Source: Candidatus Saccharibacteria bacterium UBA5148 (GTDB lineage Bacteria > Patescibacteriota > Saccharimonadia > Saccharimonadales > UBA4665). Taken from it: 64,000 nucleotides of DNA. A program made the position numbers and the translations under genes. Location: the NCBI GenBank assembly GCA_002413835.1, contig DHXU01000008.1:62297-126296 (forward strand). Direction: 5' to 3'. Under the pieces are notes generated by a model. That model saw only the letters and a program-made list of their open reading frames with translations, had not been told where the DNA came from and did not search any database. Shown in pieces: positions 34,744 through 43,181 of the stretch. Position 1 is the stretch's first letter, and every line of letters begins with the position of its first letter.

Positions 34744-35430
34744 ATGAAAAAACACTTCCAATACTACGACCTGATCCTGGCACTCTTCGCCAGCATTTTA
34801 CTAATTTCTAACCTCGGCGCCGTCAAACTGATCGCCTTTGGGCCGATTATTACTGACGGTGGCGCCATACTGTTTCCGCTGGCCTATATTTTCGGCGACG
34901 TCCTGACCGAAGTCTACGGTTTCAGGTACGCCCGCCGGGCCATCTGGACTGGATTTGCCGTCATGCTGCTGGCCGTGTTTGCCTTCACCGTCGTGCGCTA
35001 TGCACCTATCGCCGTTGGCGGCATTACCCAAGGCAATTACGACGCGGTACTCGGCTTCTTCCCACGGATTGTGCTGGCCAGCCTGATTGCCTACCTGACA
35101 GGTGAATTCCTCAACTCAATCGTCCTGGCCAAACTGAAAATCCGGATGGGCGGCAAGAAACTCTGGGTACGCCTGATCGGTTCGACTGTTGTCGGTGAGT
35201 TCTTTGACACACTTATATTCGGCCTGATCGCCTTCGGCGGTATCCTCGGCTTCCACGACATGGTCGTCTATCTGCTGATCGGTTGGGGCTTCAAGACCGG
35301 CGTCGAAGTCGTCATGCTACCTGTCACCTACCGCGTCATCGCCTTCCTGAAGCACCGCGAAGGCGTCGACGCCGACGACAGTAAGACCGTTTTCACACCA
35401 CTGGCCATAGGTGTCGACGGCAAATCCTAA
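34744..35430 (+). CDS. yhhQ: Queuosine precursor transporter (YhhQ/VUT family)
   Basis: The 228-aa protein has six hydrophobic segments and family motifs: LLISNLGAVKLI, GGAILFPLAYIFGDVLTEVYG and a C-terminal GWGFKTGVEVVMLPVTY. These proteins import preQ0 or preQ1. The start at 34744 is set by the promoter; an in-frame ATG at 34699 would precede it. It converges on tgt with 4 bases of shared sequence at the stops, so import and use of the base are genetically adjacent. No queuosine biosynthesis genes are seen, which fits salvage. Confidence 0.9.
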   Translation: MKKHFQYYDLILALFASILLISNLGAVKLIAFGPIITDGGAILFPLAYIFGDVLTEVYGFRYARRAIWTGFAVMLLAVFAFTVVRYAPIAVGGITQGNYDAVLGFFPRIVLASLIAYLTGEFLNSIVLAKLKIRMGGKKLWVRLIGSTVVGEFFDTLIFGLIAFGGILGFHDMVVYLLIGWGFKTGVEVVMLPVTYRVIAFLKHREGVDADDSKTVFTPLAIGVDGKS

Positions 35431-36659
35431 GTCTTCGGCGCAGCAGGCTTAGCGTCGTAATAGGCAGCTAACCACTGGGCTTTGAGCTCTTTGAAAGAGC
35501 CATCTATAATACTGGCGCGGATATCGCTGACCAGTTTGATAATAAAGTGCTCGTTGTGGATCGACATCAACGTCGCCGATAGCCGCTCGTGAGCCCGGAA
35601 CAAATGGTGGACGTAAGCCTTGGTGTAATTCTGGCAGGTGTAGCAGGCACAATCCTCCAGAATCGGCGAAAAGTCCGCCCGGTAGCGCCCGGCGGTGATG
35701 TTGATGCGTCCACCGAAGGTATAGGCTCCGCCGTTGCGGCCAACCCGGGTCGGCGAGACACAGTCGAAGGTATCGACACCGTTCTCGATAGCAATAAAGA
35801 TGTCGTCCGGTTCGCTGATGCCGAGCAGGTGCTTCGGTTTATGCTTCGGCAATTCCTCGTTCACCCAGCGGACGATAGTCCCCAGCTGGCTCTTTTCCAG
35901 CGCCCCGCCGATACCGAAGCCGTCAAACGGCCGCTCGCCCAGAAACCTGGCCGTCTGCCGTCGCAGATCTTCGTACTGCGCGCCCTGCAGCACGCCGAAC
36001 AGTGCCTGGTATGGCCGCTCCGGGTGTTCTGTGCGAAGCTGGCCGATCCGCGCCAGGCAGCGCTCTGCCCAGGCATGCGTCCGGGCCAGCGATGTCACCT
36101 GATAGTTATACGGATCCATCAGTGAGGTCAATTCATCGAAGGCAAACATAATATCAGCACCGATAGCGTGCTGAACGTTGATCGAATGCTCCGGCGTAAA
36201 GCGGTGCATACTACCGTCAATGTGCGACTTGAAGTTCACACCGTCGTCATCGACGAAGGCCTTGCGCTGGCTGACCGGCGTAATCACTTCCTGGGCGGTC
36301 AACGAATCAGTTTCCATGGCCAGCACCTTCTTGAAGCCGCTACCCAGGCTGAGCACCTGAAAGCCTCCAGAATCAGTGAAGGTCGGCCCGTCCCAATGCA
36401 TAAATTTGCCCAGGCCACCGGCCTGCTCAATCAGCTCGTGTCCCGGCTGCAGGTAGAGATGGTAAGCATTCGCCAGCACCGCCTGGCCATGGACAGCTGT
36501 CACCTGCTCCGGCACCATCGCCTTGACCGTCGCCTTGGTACCAACAACAATAAAGGCCGGCGTCTCAATCCGACCATGCGGCGTCGTGATTACACCAGCT
36601 CGCGCCAGCGTACCATCCCCGAGCTCGTGTTCTATCTCAAATCCAAAGTCAGATTGCAT
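35427..36659 (-). CDS. tgt: tRNA-guanine transglycosylase
   Basis: The enzyme exchanges guanine-34 of GUN-anticodon tRNAs for a queuosine precursor. ANAYHLYLQPG, DSGGFQVLSL (catalytic Asp) and DTFDCVSPTRVGRNG are diagnostic, and CACYTC with a later His forms the zinc site. The 410-aa length is slightly above the usual 370-380. A TACAAT box lies 7 bases before the ATG. It is paired with the transporter that converges from the left. Confidence 0.95.
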   Translation of the reverse strand: MQSDFGFEIEHELGDGTLARAGVITTPHGRIETPAFIVVGTKATVKAMVPEQVTAVHGQAVLANAYHLYLQPGHELIEQAGGLGKFMHWDGPTFTDSGGFQVLSLGSGFKKVLAMETDSLTAQEVITPVSQRKAFVDDDGVNFKSHIDGSMHRFTPEHSINVQHAIGADIMFAFDELTSLMDPYNYQVTSLARTHAWAERCLARIGQLRTEHPERPYQALFGVLQGAQYEDLRRQTARFLGERPFDGFGIGGALEKSQLGTIVRWVNEELPKHKPKHLLGISEPDDIFIAIENGVDTFDCVSPTRVGRNGGAYTFGGRINITAGRYRADFSPILEDCACYTCQNYTKAYVHHLFRAHERLSATLMSIHNEHFIIKLVSDIRASIIDGSFKELKAQWLAAYYDAKPAAPKT

Positions 36660-36672
36660 CTCAGCAATTGTA
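36660..36672 (-). promoter_or_regulatory. Leaderless -10 box of tgt
   Basis: TACAAT (36672-36667) with 7 bases to the ATG at 36659. Confidence 0.6.
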
Positions 36673-36733
36673 GCGGTTCCGGGAAGGTTTTACCACCGTT
36701 ACGGTCCTGACTTGCAGCAGATCGGCTGCAGGT

Positions 36734-37294
36734 TTATTTAAAAAACAACGGCTCGTATATATCCGTGAACGCTGTATGGTCGTAAAAACTTGTGCCGTAT
36801 GCAACCTTGACCAGCTCCTGTGTGTCCGGAGCCACCAGGAACAGCGCCGGCACCAATAACACATTACCGTCAAACTGCGTCTGCTTGAAGCCGTGCCCGA
36901 TAGATGACTTGATCCAATACGGAATGTCCTTGACGGATGCAGCGGCGGCCTTCAGCGAGGTCCCAACACCGTACATATCATACATCCCCCGGCCCGGGTC
37001 AGCGATGATCGGATATGGCGGCTTCACCTTGTGGCGTCCATAAATATTAGCCTTGATACGCTCTTCCGGTGACTGCACGAAGGCAATCACCTCACAGCCG
37101 TTCTTCGATAGCATCTGATACTCCATGGTCAGCCGGTATATCGTCAGATTGCACCACGGACAGCCCGAATAGCGCAGAAACGCCAGCAGAACAAACTTGT
37201 CCTTGTACGCTGCCAGGTCGACGCTCGCACCGAACACATCGGCTGCCGCAAACTGCGGCGCAACCTCCCCCACGAGTAATTTCTTATGCTTCAC
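36734..37294 (-). CDS. Peroxiredoxin-like AhpC/TSA-family protein
   Basis: The 186-aa thioredoxin-fold protein has the sequence FLRYSGCPWCNLTIYRL at about residues 38-54, with a CPWC pair where peroxiredoxins have their peroxidatic Cys. A PYPIIADPGRGMYDMYGVG stretch is typical of the family. It probably reduces peroxides or exchanges disulfides. The GTG start at 37294 lies 7 bases after TACAAT, which marks a leaderless mRNA. Confidence 0.82.
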   Translation of the reverse strand: MKHKKLLVGEVAPQFAAADVFGASVDLAAYKDKFVLLAFLRYSGCPWCNLTIYRLTMEYQMLSKNGCEVIAFVQSPEERIKANIYGRHKVKPPYPIIADPGRGMYDMYGVGTSLKAAAASVKDIPYWIKSSIGHGFKQTQFDGNVLLVPALFLVAPDTQELVKVAYGTSFYDHTAFTDIYEPLFFK

Positions 37295-37307
37295 TAGATA
37301 TATTGTA
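37295..37307 (-). promoter_or_regulatory. Leaderless -10 box of the peroxiredoxin-like gene
   Basis: TACAAT (37307-37302), then 7 bases to GTG 37294. Confidence 0.6.
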
Positions 37308-37347
37308 CGCTATCGCTATGTAACTGCAGACCGTACCAATAATCCAA

Positions 37348-38031
37348 TTAGATACTACGCGTATACATACAGCCCGGGAAGTTCGAACATCCCAGGAACT
37401 CACCATATTTACCAGCTTTGCGAACAAGATTCTTGCCGCAGTCCGGACATTGTTCCGGCAACTTCGTAGCGACCGGTGGCATATCCGGTAGATGGTCCTG
37501 ATAGGCCAGCCGGAGGTATTTGACAAGCTGGAAGCAATCCACTAGTTCGATAGGCTTATCTTCGGCAAAGTGCCGGGCTTCCAGCGTGAAGACGTTGGTC
37601 GTGATAAAGATTCCCTGGCCGTCTGCTATCCTATCAGCCAACGCGCCATAAAAGTCGCGCAACGCGCCGACAGTCACCTTTTGAGTAATAAACTTTTTAC
37701 ACTGCACAAAATGTTCGACGCCGTCCTTGATGGCTATAACATCAATACCACCATCATATGCGCCGCCAATCACTCTAGCTTCATAGCCTAGCTTTATCAT
37801 GACCTGCGCGACAAACTCTTCGAACTCCGTTGGCTCCATGGAACGCATCCAGTGAATCAGTTGCCTGTCGGTACGCCAATCCGTTCCAGCATCAGCCCTA
37901 AACTTCCTGGTTGGTTTCTTGTGTACACCGGCCCAGCTGCGCACAATTTCAATCGCCCGCATCACAAAATAAATGAACCCCACAAATGACGCGACGGCAA
38001 TAAATGAGCTGAGTAAAGCCATGGAGTTCAT
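37348..38031 (-). CDS. Mrr-like restriction endonuclease with membrane helix and zinc ribbon
   Basis: The 227-aa protein has three parts. A membrane helix covers about residues 5-30. An Mrr-type PD-(D/E)XK nuclease domain has YDGGIDVIA (Asp97) and FVQCKKF (Gln110, Lys112). A C-terminal topoisomerase-type zinc ribbon has Cys195, Cys198, Cys215 and Cys221. Mrr enzymes cut modified DNA; a membrane-anchored form could act on incoming DNA. A TATACT box lies 10 bases before the ATG. It stands beside the type I restriction operon. Confidence 0.85.
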   Translation of the reverse strand: MNSMALLSSFIAVASFVGFIYFVMRAIEIVRSWAGVHKKPTRKFRADAGTDWRTDRQLIHWMRSMEPTEFEEFVAQVMIKLGYEARVIGGAYDGGIDVIAIKDGVEHFVQCKKFITQKVTVGALRDFYGALADRIADGQGIFITTNVFTLEARHFAEDKPIELVDCFQLVKYLRLAYQDHLPDMPPVATKLPEQCPDCGKNLVRKAGKYGEFLGCSNFPGCMYTRSI

Positions 38032-38044
38032 ATCTAGCCTAAGT

Positions 38045-38332
38045 ATAACAAAAGCGGTTTCAAAGAACCGCTTTCATACATAACACCATTTTCAGAGAGT
38101 ATCGCGCGTCAACGTCTGTATACGCAGCACGGTCCAAGGCTTATGTGCCTATTCGTAGGATCCGGTGCTCGCCCGCCGTATCCGAAGACACGATGGGAGA
38201 CATTACGCATAAACCAGCAAGCAACTAAGCCCGCATGAGTATACTTTTTCTGTTTCTGTATTAGAATCGAATTTTACGGACATAGTTGTCTGCCGATTTA
38301 CGATCAATACCCTCAAAGAGAAAACGAATGTT
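38045..38332 (-). ncRNA. Probable structured non-coding RNA with own promoter and terminator
   Basis: No convincing gene lies in this 350-base gap. On the minus strand a consensus promoter (TTGACA, 17 bases, TAAGAT) precedes it and an intrinsic terminator ends it. In between there is a 6-pair stem capped by TTCG (near 38180), a CCTA-CGAA-TAGG hairpin, and AGCAC/GTGCT pairing around it. An alternative is a 26-codon frame at 38203-38283 with no ribosome-binding site. It does not match tmRNA, RNase P or SRP RNA features I know. Confidence 0.6.
38051..38074 (-). terminator. Intrinsic terminator of the candidate RNA
   Basis: Arms AAAGCGGTT and AACCGCTTT surround a 6-base loop, and the minus-strand 3' side continues as TTTTGTT. 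It separates the RNA from the Mrr-like gene. Confidence 0.85.
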
Positions 38333-38338
38333 AATTAC

Positions 38339-38367
38339 ATCTTAGCACGGATTGGGGATCTTGTCAA
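38339..38367 (-). promoter_or_regulatory. Consensus promoter of the candidate RNA
   Basis: TTGACA (38367-38362), a 17-base spacer, TAAGAT (38344-38339). It lies just after the KTSC gene stop and has no downstream reading frame of normal size. Confidence 0.7.
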
Positions 38368-38389
38368 GTACCGAATGCAAAATGCCCCG

Positions 38390-38647
38390 CTATACCAGAT
38401 TGACAGAAGTCGAGCTTTTGCTAGAATATCTCGGATGGTGAGTTGATATATAGGAGTTAAGACCCCTGCCCCTCAGTGCTAGACCCTTCATGAGCTCAAC
38501 AACAGCATAACTAGCGCTAGCGTAACTGTATTTGTAGTACCGATGACCTGCTTTCGTCGGATGACGAAATTCGATAGAGATACTGTCATCCGTTGATTCA
38601 AAGGAAACAATGCCGGAATCACCATTAAGATTTGCGTAACGAACCAT
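38390..38647 (-). CDS. KTSC-domain small protein
   Basis: The 85-aa protein has the length and pattern of KTSC domains: an FRHPTKAGHRYYKYSYAS region followed by GRGLNSYIST. These domains are found alone or in phage and mobile contexts; their role is unclear. AGAGG lies upstream of the ATG. It follows hsdR with a gap of 128 bases and may be a separate unit. Confidence 0.7.
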   Translation of the reverse strand: MVRYANLNGDSGIVSFESTDDSISIEFRHPTKAGHRYYKYSYASASYAVVELMKGLALRGRGLNSYISTHHPRYSSKSSTSVNLV

Positions 38648-38775
38648 GTGGACCTCTTGTGCGAATAAATGTTAGGCGTCAAAGCCGCACCCACGCCTAC
38701 AGACAATCATGAGCCGCAAGCAAAACAATTGCAATAGTCTGATTTTGTTTTATAATGCTTATGATTATCTTTAAG

Positions 38776-41628
38776 TTACACGCCTTCAATAAATGTTTGG
38801 ATGAACGATGTAATTCGAGTCTTTATCCTCATGACAATGCTTTGGCGCTGCAATATCCCGGGCTTTTTCTTGAGCACTTCACTTAAATCGTGGTCGCGTG
38901 GAATGCGACCTGTCGACATATAGCGGTCAAGTAATACCTGTACCTTGGAATTATCCAGCCCTTCCTCTTCACACAATGCTCGGAACGCTGCAACCTGTTC
39001 TTCATTCCAAAACTCTGCAAAGCTCGTCTCGACGTCATCCGAATCAGAGATCTTAGGTACGGTCGTTTGGATGAACTTCTCGATGAGCTCGCGTTTGCTC
39101 CTGAGTTGTGGGTCGTTTGCCATAGTGTCAGCGATCATCTTGCCAATTTCATGTCTCTTGTCGTCGTTTGCGCCAATCATCCGAGCAATCAGCCGCAGAA
39201 TATAGCTGACATTGATTTCGTCTCGCCGCACAAGCTCAAGCTCGAAGTCAACATCTTCTAGAATTGAGACTTTGTCCTTGGCCTGTTCTTGTCTGACCTT
39301 ATCGAAGATATCAAGGTACTTACCTTTGAAGTTCTCGAAGGTCTGCTCGTCAATATTTGTATCATCGAAGTTAAAATCAGCAAACGAGATGAGGACATTT
39401 TTGAGCCTGAGCATTTCCCGGAATGCCTGGACGAACGCCAACTCTTGCTCTTCATCAATAAGTGAGTCAACATCCGAGGGCGTCGGCGTCACTGCGAGCA
39501 ACCTTGTGACGGCTTCATCAAATTTACCGACATAGTCACCATATGGCTCGAGGAATATCTCTTCGCGAGCATTTTTATTTGCAAATAGTTCGATCGCATC
39601 GTCTGTCGACTTCTTGAGGTTGCGGAATGAAACTATATTTCCCTGAGATTTCGTCTCGTTCAATATGCGGTTTGTTCGCGAATACGCTTGCAGCAAGCCG
39701 TGGTAGCGTAAGTTCTTATCAACATAGAGCGTATTGAGCGTCGGACTATCAAAACCAGTTAGGAACATATTCACTACCAGCAGGAGATCAATCTCTCGAG
39801 ACTTCACGCGGTCAGCAATATTGCGGTAATAATTGTAGAAGCTATCGCTGTCCTTAGTGCTGTAGCTCGTACCAAACATTTCGTTGTAGTCGGCGATGAA
39901 TGATTCTAGTTTCTCACGGGTATGAGCATTGACGTGATCACCAGAGAGATTCTGCTGCGGGTCATCATCAAGCAAGCTGTCAGCATCTTTGTCGTCCTCG
40001 TTTACCCCATAACTAAATATGGTGGCAATGCGCAGGCTATGCTCACCTGCTCGCTTTTTTGCTTGTAGTAATTCGTAGTACTTTATGAGCGTATCAACAT
40101 TACTAATCGCAAAGATTGCCGTAAAGTCACGCGAATGCGTCTTCTTGGCATGATTGGCAATAACATAGTCGGCAATTTTTTCAAGCCGCGATGTCGACTC
40201 CATGAGTTCTTTACGGTCAATGTCTTCAACCTCGATATCGATCTCATTAACAGAGTTTTTGGCTCGATATTTACCGACGTATTCTACTGAGAATTTTAGG
40301 ACGTTTTCGTCGCGGATGGCGTCGGTGATGATATAGCGGTGGAGGCATTCACCAAATAGGTCCTTAGTAGTCCTCTTACCAAAGACGTTGCCGCTGGCAT
40401 TGTCAGCAAAGATAGGCGTACCAGTGAAGCCAAACAGTTGGTAATTGGTAAAGTACTCTGTGATATTCTTATGAGTTTCACCGAATTGACTACGGTGGCA
40501 TTCATCAAAGATGAATACGATCTTTTTATCTTTGTGCGCTTCCATCTTGAGTGCGTGACGGTCATTATTCACGGCATTGTTGAGTTTTTGGATTGTCGTC
40601 ACAATCAGTTTGGAATCAGGGTCGTTGAACTGCTTCACCAAGTTGTGAGTGTTCGTCGTTGCGTCAACACTTCCCTCCTTGAAACCGTTAAACTCTCGGA
40701 TGGTCTGGTTATCGAGATCATTACGGTCCACTACGAAGACGACCTTATGGACATTGGGGTTCTCTATGAGGATCTGGCTGGCCTTGAACGACGTCAATGT
40801 CTTGCCGCTGCCTGTCGTGTGCCAGATATATCCACCGGTGGCGCCATTCTCAACTTTATTGACAATTTCTTCGACGGCGTAGTATTGGTACGGGCGCAGC
40901 ACGAGAAGCTCTTTTTTAGAGTTGAGCACCATGTACTTTGTTATCATTTTGGCCAAATGGCATTTTTCTAGGAACTGTCGAGTGAAGTCTTCGAGCTCGG
41001 TAATTTTTTTGTTTTCCCCGTCGGCCCAGAAGTTCGTGAATTTAAATGACTCTTTCTTGGCGGCATTAGCATAACCAACTGTGTTCGAATAGTATTTTGT
41101 ATTTCCACCGTTGCTAATCACAAACAGCTGAACGTATTGGAATAGTCCATGCCCTGTTGCATATGAGTGCCGACGGTAGCGGTTGACCTGATTGAAGGCT
41201 TCTTTCAGCTCAATACCACGGCGTTTGAGCTCAATCTGGACCAGAGGCAGGCCGTTAACGAGAACCGTTACGTCATAGCGATTCTTGTACTGTCCCTGCA
41301 TGGTGACCTGGTTTGTCACCTGGAAACGGTTCTGGCACCACGATGTCATATTGATGAACTCGATGTTCTTATGTGTACCGTCGTCACGCGCCAGGCTCAT
41401 TTTCTCTCGGAGCGTCTGCGCCCGGTCAAACACACCACCCTTGTTGAGGTGGTTTAATACGCGCTCAAATTCTGCATCGCTAAACTCAACGTCGTTATGA
41501 AGCTGGAGCTGCACACGAAGATTCGCGAGCATGGAATACTCATCAAGCAATATTACTTGCTGGTAGCCCATACCGATAAGCTGGGCGATGAGGTTTTGTT
41601 CGAGGGTTTGTTCAGATTGAGTAGTCAT
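38776..41628 (-). CDS. hsdR: Type I restriction enzyme, R subunit
   Basis: The 950-aa motor-nuclease cleaves unmethylated DNA after translocation. The N-terminal nuclease has YDVTVLVNGLPLVQIELKRRG (PD-(D/E)XK). Two RecA-like domains follow, with Walker A HTTGSGKT, the DEAD-like FIFDECHR and QLFGFTGTPIF. A helical C-terminal region binds the modification core. Its ATG overlaps the reverse transcriptase stop (TAATG), so it is the last coupled gene of the operon. No frameshift is seen. Confidence 0.95.
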   Translation of the reverse strand: MTTQSEQTLEQNLIAQLIGMGYQQVILLDEYSMLANLRVQLQLHNDVEFSDAEFERVLNHLNKGGVFDRAQTLREKMSLARDDGTHKNIEFINMTSWCQNRFQVTNQVTMQGQYKNRYDVTVLVNGLPLVQIELKRRGIELKEAFNQVNRYRRHSYATGHGLFQYVQLFVISNGGNTKYYSNTVGYANAAKKESFKFTNFWADGENKKITELEDFTRQFLEKCHLAKMITKYMVLNSKKELLVLRPYQYYAVEEIVNKVENGATGGYIWHTTGSGKTLTSFKASQILIENPNVHKVVFVVDRNDLDNQTIREFNGFKEGSVDATTNTHNLVKQFNDPDSKLIVTTIQKLNNAVNNDRHALKMEAHKDKKIVFIFDECHRSQFGETHKNITEYFTNYQLFGFTGTPIFADNASGNVFGKRTTKDLFGECLHRYIITDAIRDENVLKFSVEYVGKYRAKNSVNEIDIEVEDIDRKELMESTSRLEKIADYVIANHAKKTHSRDFTAIFAISNVDTLIKYYELLQAKKRAGEHSLRIATIFSYGVNEDDKDADSLLDDDPQQNLSGDHVNAHTREKLESFIADYNEMFGTSYSTKDSDSFYNYYRNIADRVKSREIDLLLVVNMFLTGFDSPTLNTLYVDKNLRYHGLLQAYSRTNRILNETKSQGNIVSFRNLKKSTDDAIELFANKNAREEIFLEPYGDYVGKFDEAVTRLLAVTPTPSDVDSLIDEEQELAFVQAFREMLRLKNVLISFADFNFDDTNIDEQTFENFKGKYLDIFDKVRQEQAKDKVSILEDVDFELELVRRDEINVSYILRLIARMIGANDDKRHEIGKMIADTMANDPQLRSKRELIEKFIQTTVPKISDSDDVETSFAEFWNEEQVAAFRALCEEEGLDNSKVQVLLDRYMSTGRIPRDHDLSEVLKKKPGILQRQSIVMRIKTRITSFIQTFIEGV

Positions 41629-43181
41629 TAATCGTAACCTCCTCGATAAAGTTCGAATTCATCCCTTTCTATGATTGGGCTAAACGAATGCTCCTCAATT
41701 CTCTGTGGTAAGTCAGATATTCTTACTGCCTCGATAGTGCGTTTGTCGTCGTCGTTTAACCAGTGTGAATTCCAAAGTACAGAATTGTCCTGCTGGGCGG
41801 TCGCTACTTTGGTTATTGTACTCTTGAAATCATAAGTATTAATCTCATCTGCGCCAGTGATTCTTTGAAGCCATACATCAATAAATTCGGTATTTGGCAC
41901 ATACTCGAATTTATCGACAATCTTCGAGATAATCATGTTGCGATCCACTCGAGTGTCCGACATCTGTATTATTGTCGTGATAATAGAAGCAACTTGAGGC
42001 ATATACTTAGGACTATAGTATGCAATCATTGTCATTATCGCAACAACCACTTCAAAATCGAAATCTTTGCTCCTTTTGCCCCTTTTAAGTCTATCAAAGT
42101 AATCTGTTAGATTTTTCGCCACGAGACCCGCATTTGGGTATTTTTTGGATATTTGGTATATGCGCATCGCAGATTTTTGAAATGGTAGCTGTAATGGAGA
42201 CGTGTATATTTCTTCCAACTTCTCAGGCTTAACTGACGATGTAATAATATCACTGGTTTCAGAGGTTTTTGCTGTGTTCATTTTCATATTCCATGCATAT
42301 AGTACTTCATTCAGAATTTTCATAATCTCGTGGCCAGTCTTATAATCCTCGGAGAATATTCGGTAATCATCTCTATATCTCAGTATCTTGAATTTCACCT
42401 CAGTACCGATCTTTGATTTTATCCTCTCAGTTAGCTCGATATCCGTGCCACCAAGCACAATCTCGGCAATAAAGCTCATCAACTCAGAGCCTTGAGGGAT
42501 ACCAATAGTCTGTCCCTCGTTCATATTGCGGAGCTTAGTGTCGATCTGGGTACCTATATTACTGGGTTTTTCTCCTCGCGAACGTTTCTCCTTGATAGCA
42601 AGTCGGCCACCTTCGCATATGGCCCACTCCAAAGAATGCGTATAGATCGATGGGTAACAATTTGAGATATCAGTCACAAACATGAACCTGTAGTCTAGAG
42701 ACATCCTCAGTGATTCTTGCTCAATCTTATCCCACCAATTACTAACCGTGACTGCCTTATTCGACTCTGCAATATTTGACTTCAGGGGCAGACTGATACA
42801 TTCGATTAAAGACTCGCTGCGCCGTTTAAAAAAACTACAGATTTCGATCCAGGCCTTTTCGTTAGTAAGTAGATTTACTAAATCCATATAAAGTACTGGA
42901 TGAATTATTTGCATAGGTCTCCAAGCAAAACCACCATCTTTATTACTCAATATTACGTAATTTACATCTGGGTAGTTACATGGAAAGTCGGGCTTGCTCT
43001 TTTCATTCTTCACGCAAATCTCTGCTAAGTCTTTTCCGTCAAGAATTTTACATGATGATGATAGTATTTCATCAAAATTGAAATATGGAGGCAGCTCAAA
43101 GCCTACATAATGCTTTACTTCTCTAAAGTAAGCCCAGGCTTCTCGACATTCTAATTCAGTCACAGGGGTAAAATCACTCAT
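41628..43181 (-). CDS. Reverse transcriptase of the UG/Abi-like group, inside a type I RM operon
   Basis: The 517-aa protein has RT motifs in order: WRPMQIIHPVLYMDLV (about residues 87-102), motif A VTDISNCYPSIYTHS (Asp171), motif B GIPQGS (227-232), catalytic YRDD at 269-272 and a thumb-like NMKMNTAKTSE. All catalytic acids are present. The SIYTHS form and a C-terminal helical region (about 320-470) fit antiphage UG/Abi reverse transcriptases rather than group II introns: there is no maturase or HNH domain. Its ATG overlaps hsdS (ATGA) and its stop overlaps hsdR. The gene looks AT-richer than hsdM. The subgroup cannot be assigned by eye. Confidence 0.92.
   Translation of the reverse strand: MSDFTPVTELECREAWAYFREVKHYVGFELPPYFNFDEILSSSCKILDGKDLAEICVKNEKSKPDFPCNYPDVNYVILSNKDGGFAWRPMQIIHPVLYMDLVNLLTNEKAWIEICSFFKRRSESLIECISLPLKSNIAESNKAVTVSNWWDKIEQESLRMSLDYRFMFVTDISNCYPSIYTHSLEWAICEGGRLAIKEKRSRGEKPSNIGTQIDTKLRNMNEGQTIGIPQGSELMSFIAEIVLGGTDIELTERIKSKIGTEVKFKILRYRDDYRIFSEDYKTGHEIMKILNEVLYAWNMKMNTAKTSETSDIITSSVKPEKLEEIYTSPLQLPFQKSAMRIYQISKKYPNAGLVAKNLTDYFDRLKRGKRSKDFDFEVVVAIMTMIAYYSPKYMPQVASIITTIIQMSDTRVDRNMIISKIVDKFEYVPNTEFIDVWLQRITGADEINTYDFKSTITKVATAQQDNSVLWNSHWLNDDDKRTIEAVRISDLPQRIEEHSFSPIIERDEFELYRGGYD

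Noticed and set aside
38045..38332. tmRNA as identity of the intergenic RNA
   Set aside because: A GCAGACAACTAT stretch resembles a tag start, but there is no tRNA-like 3' end with T-loop and no tag ending in hydrophobic residues plus Ala-Ala.
41628..43181. Group II intron or retron as source of the reverse transcriptase
   Set aside because: There is no maturase or HNH domain and no intron ends, and the gene overlaps its neighbours in frame. No retron-type RNA lies directly upstream.
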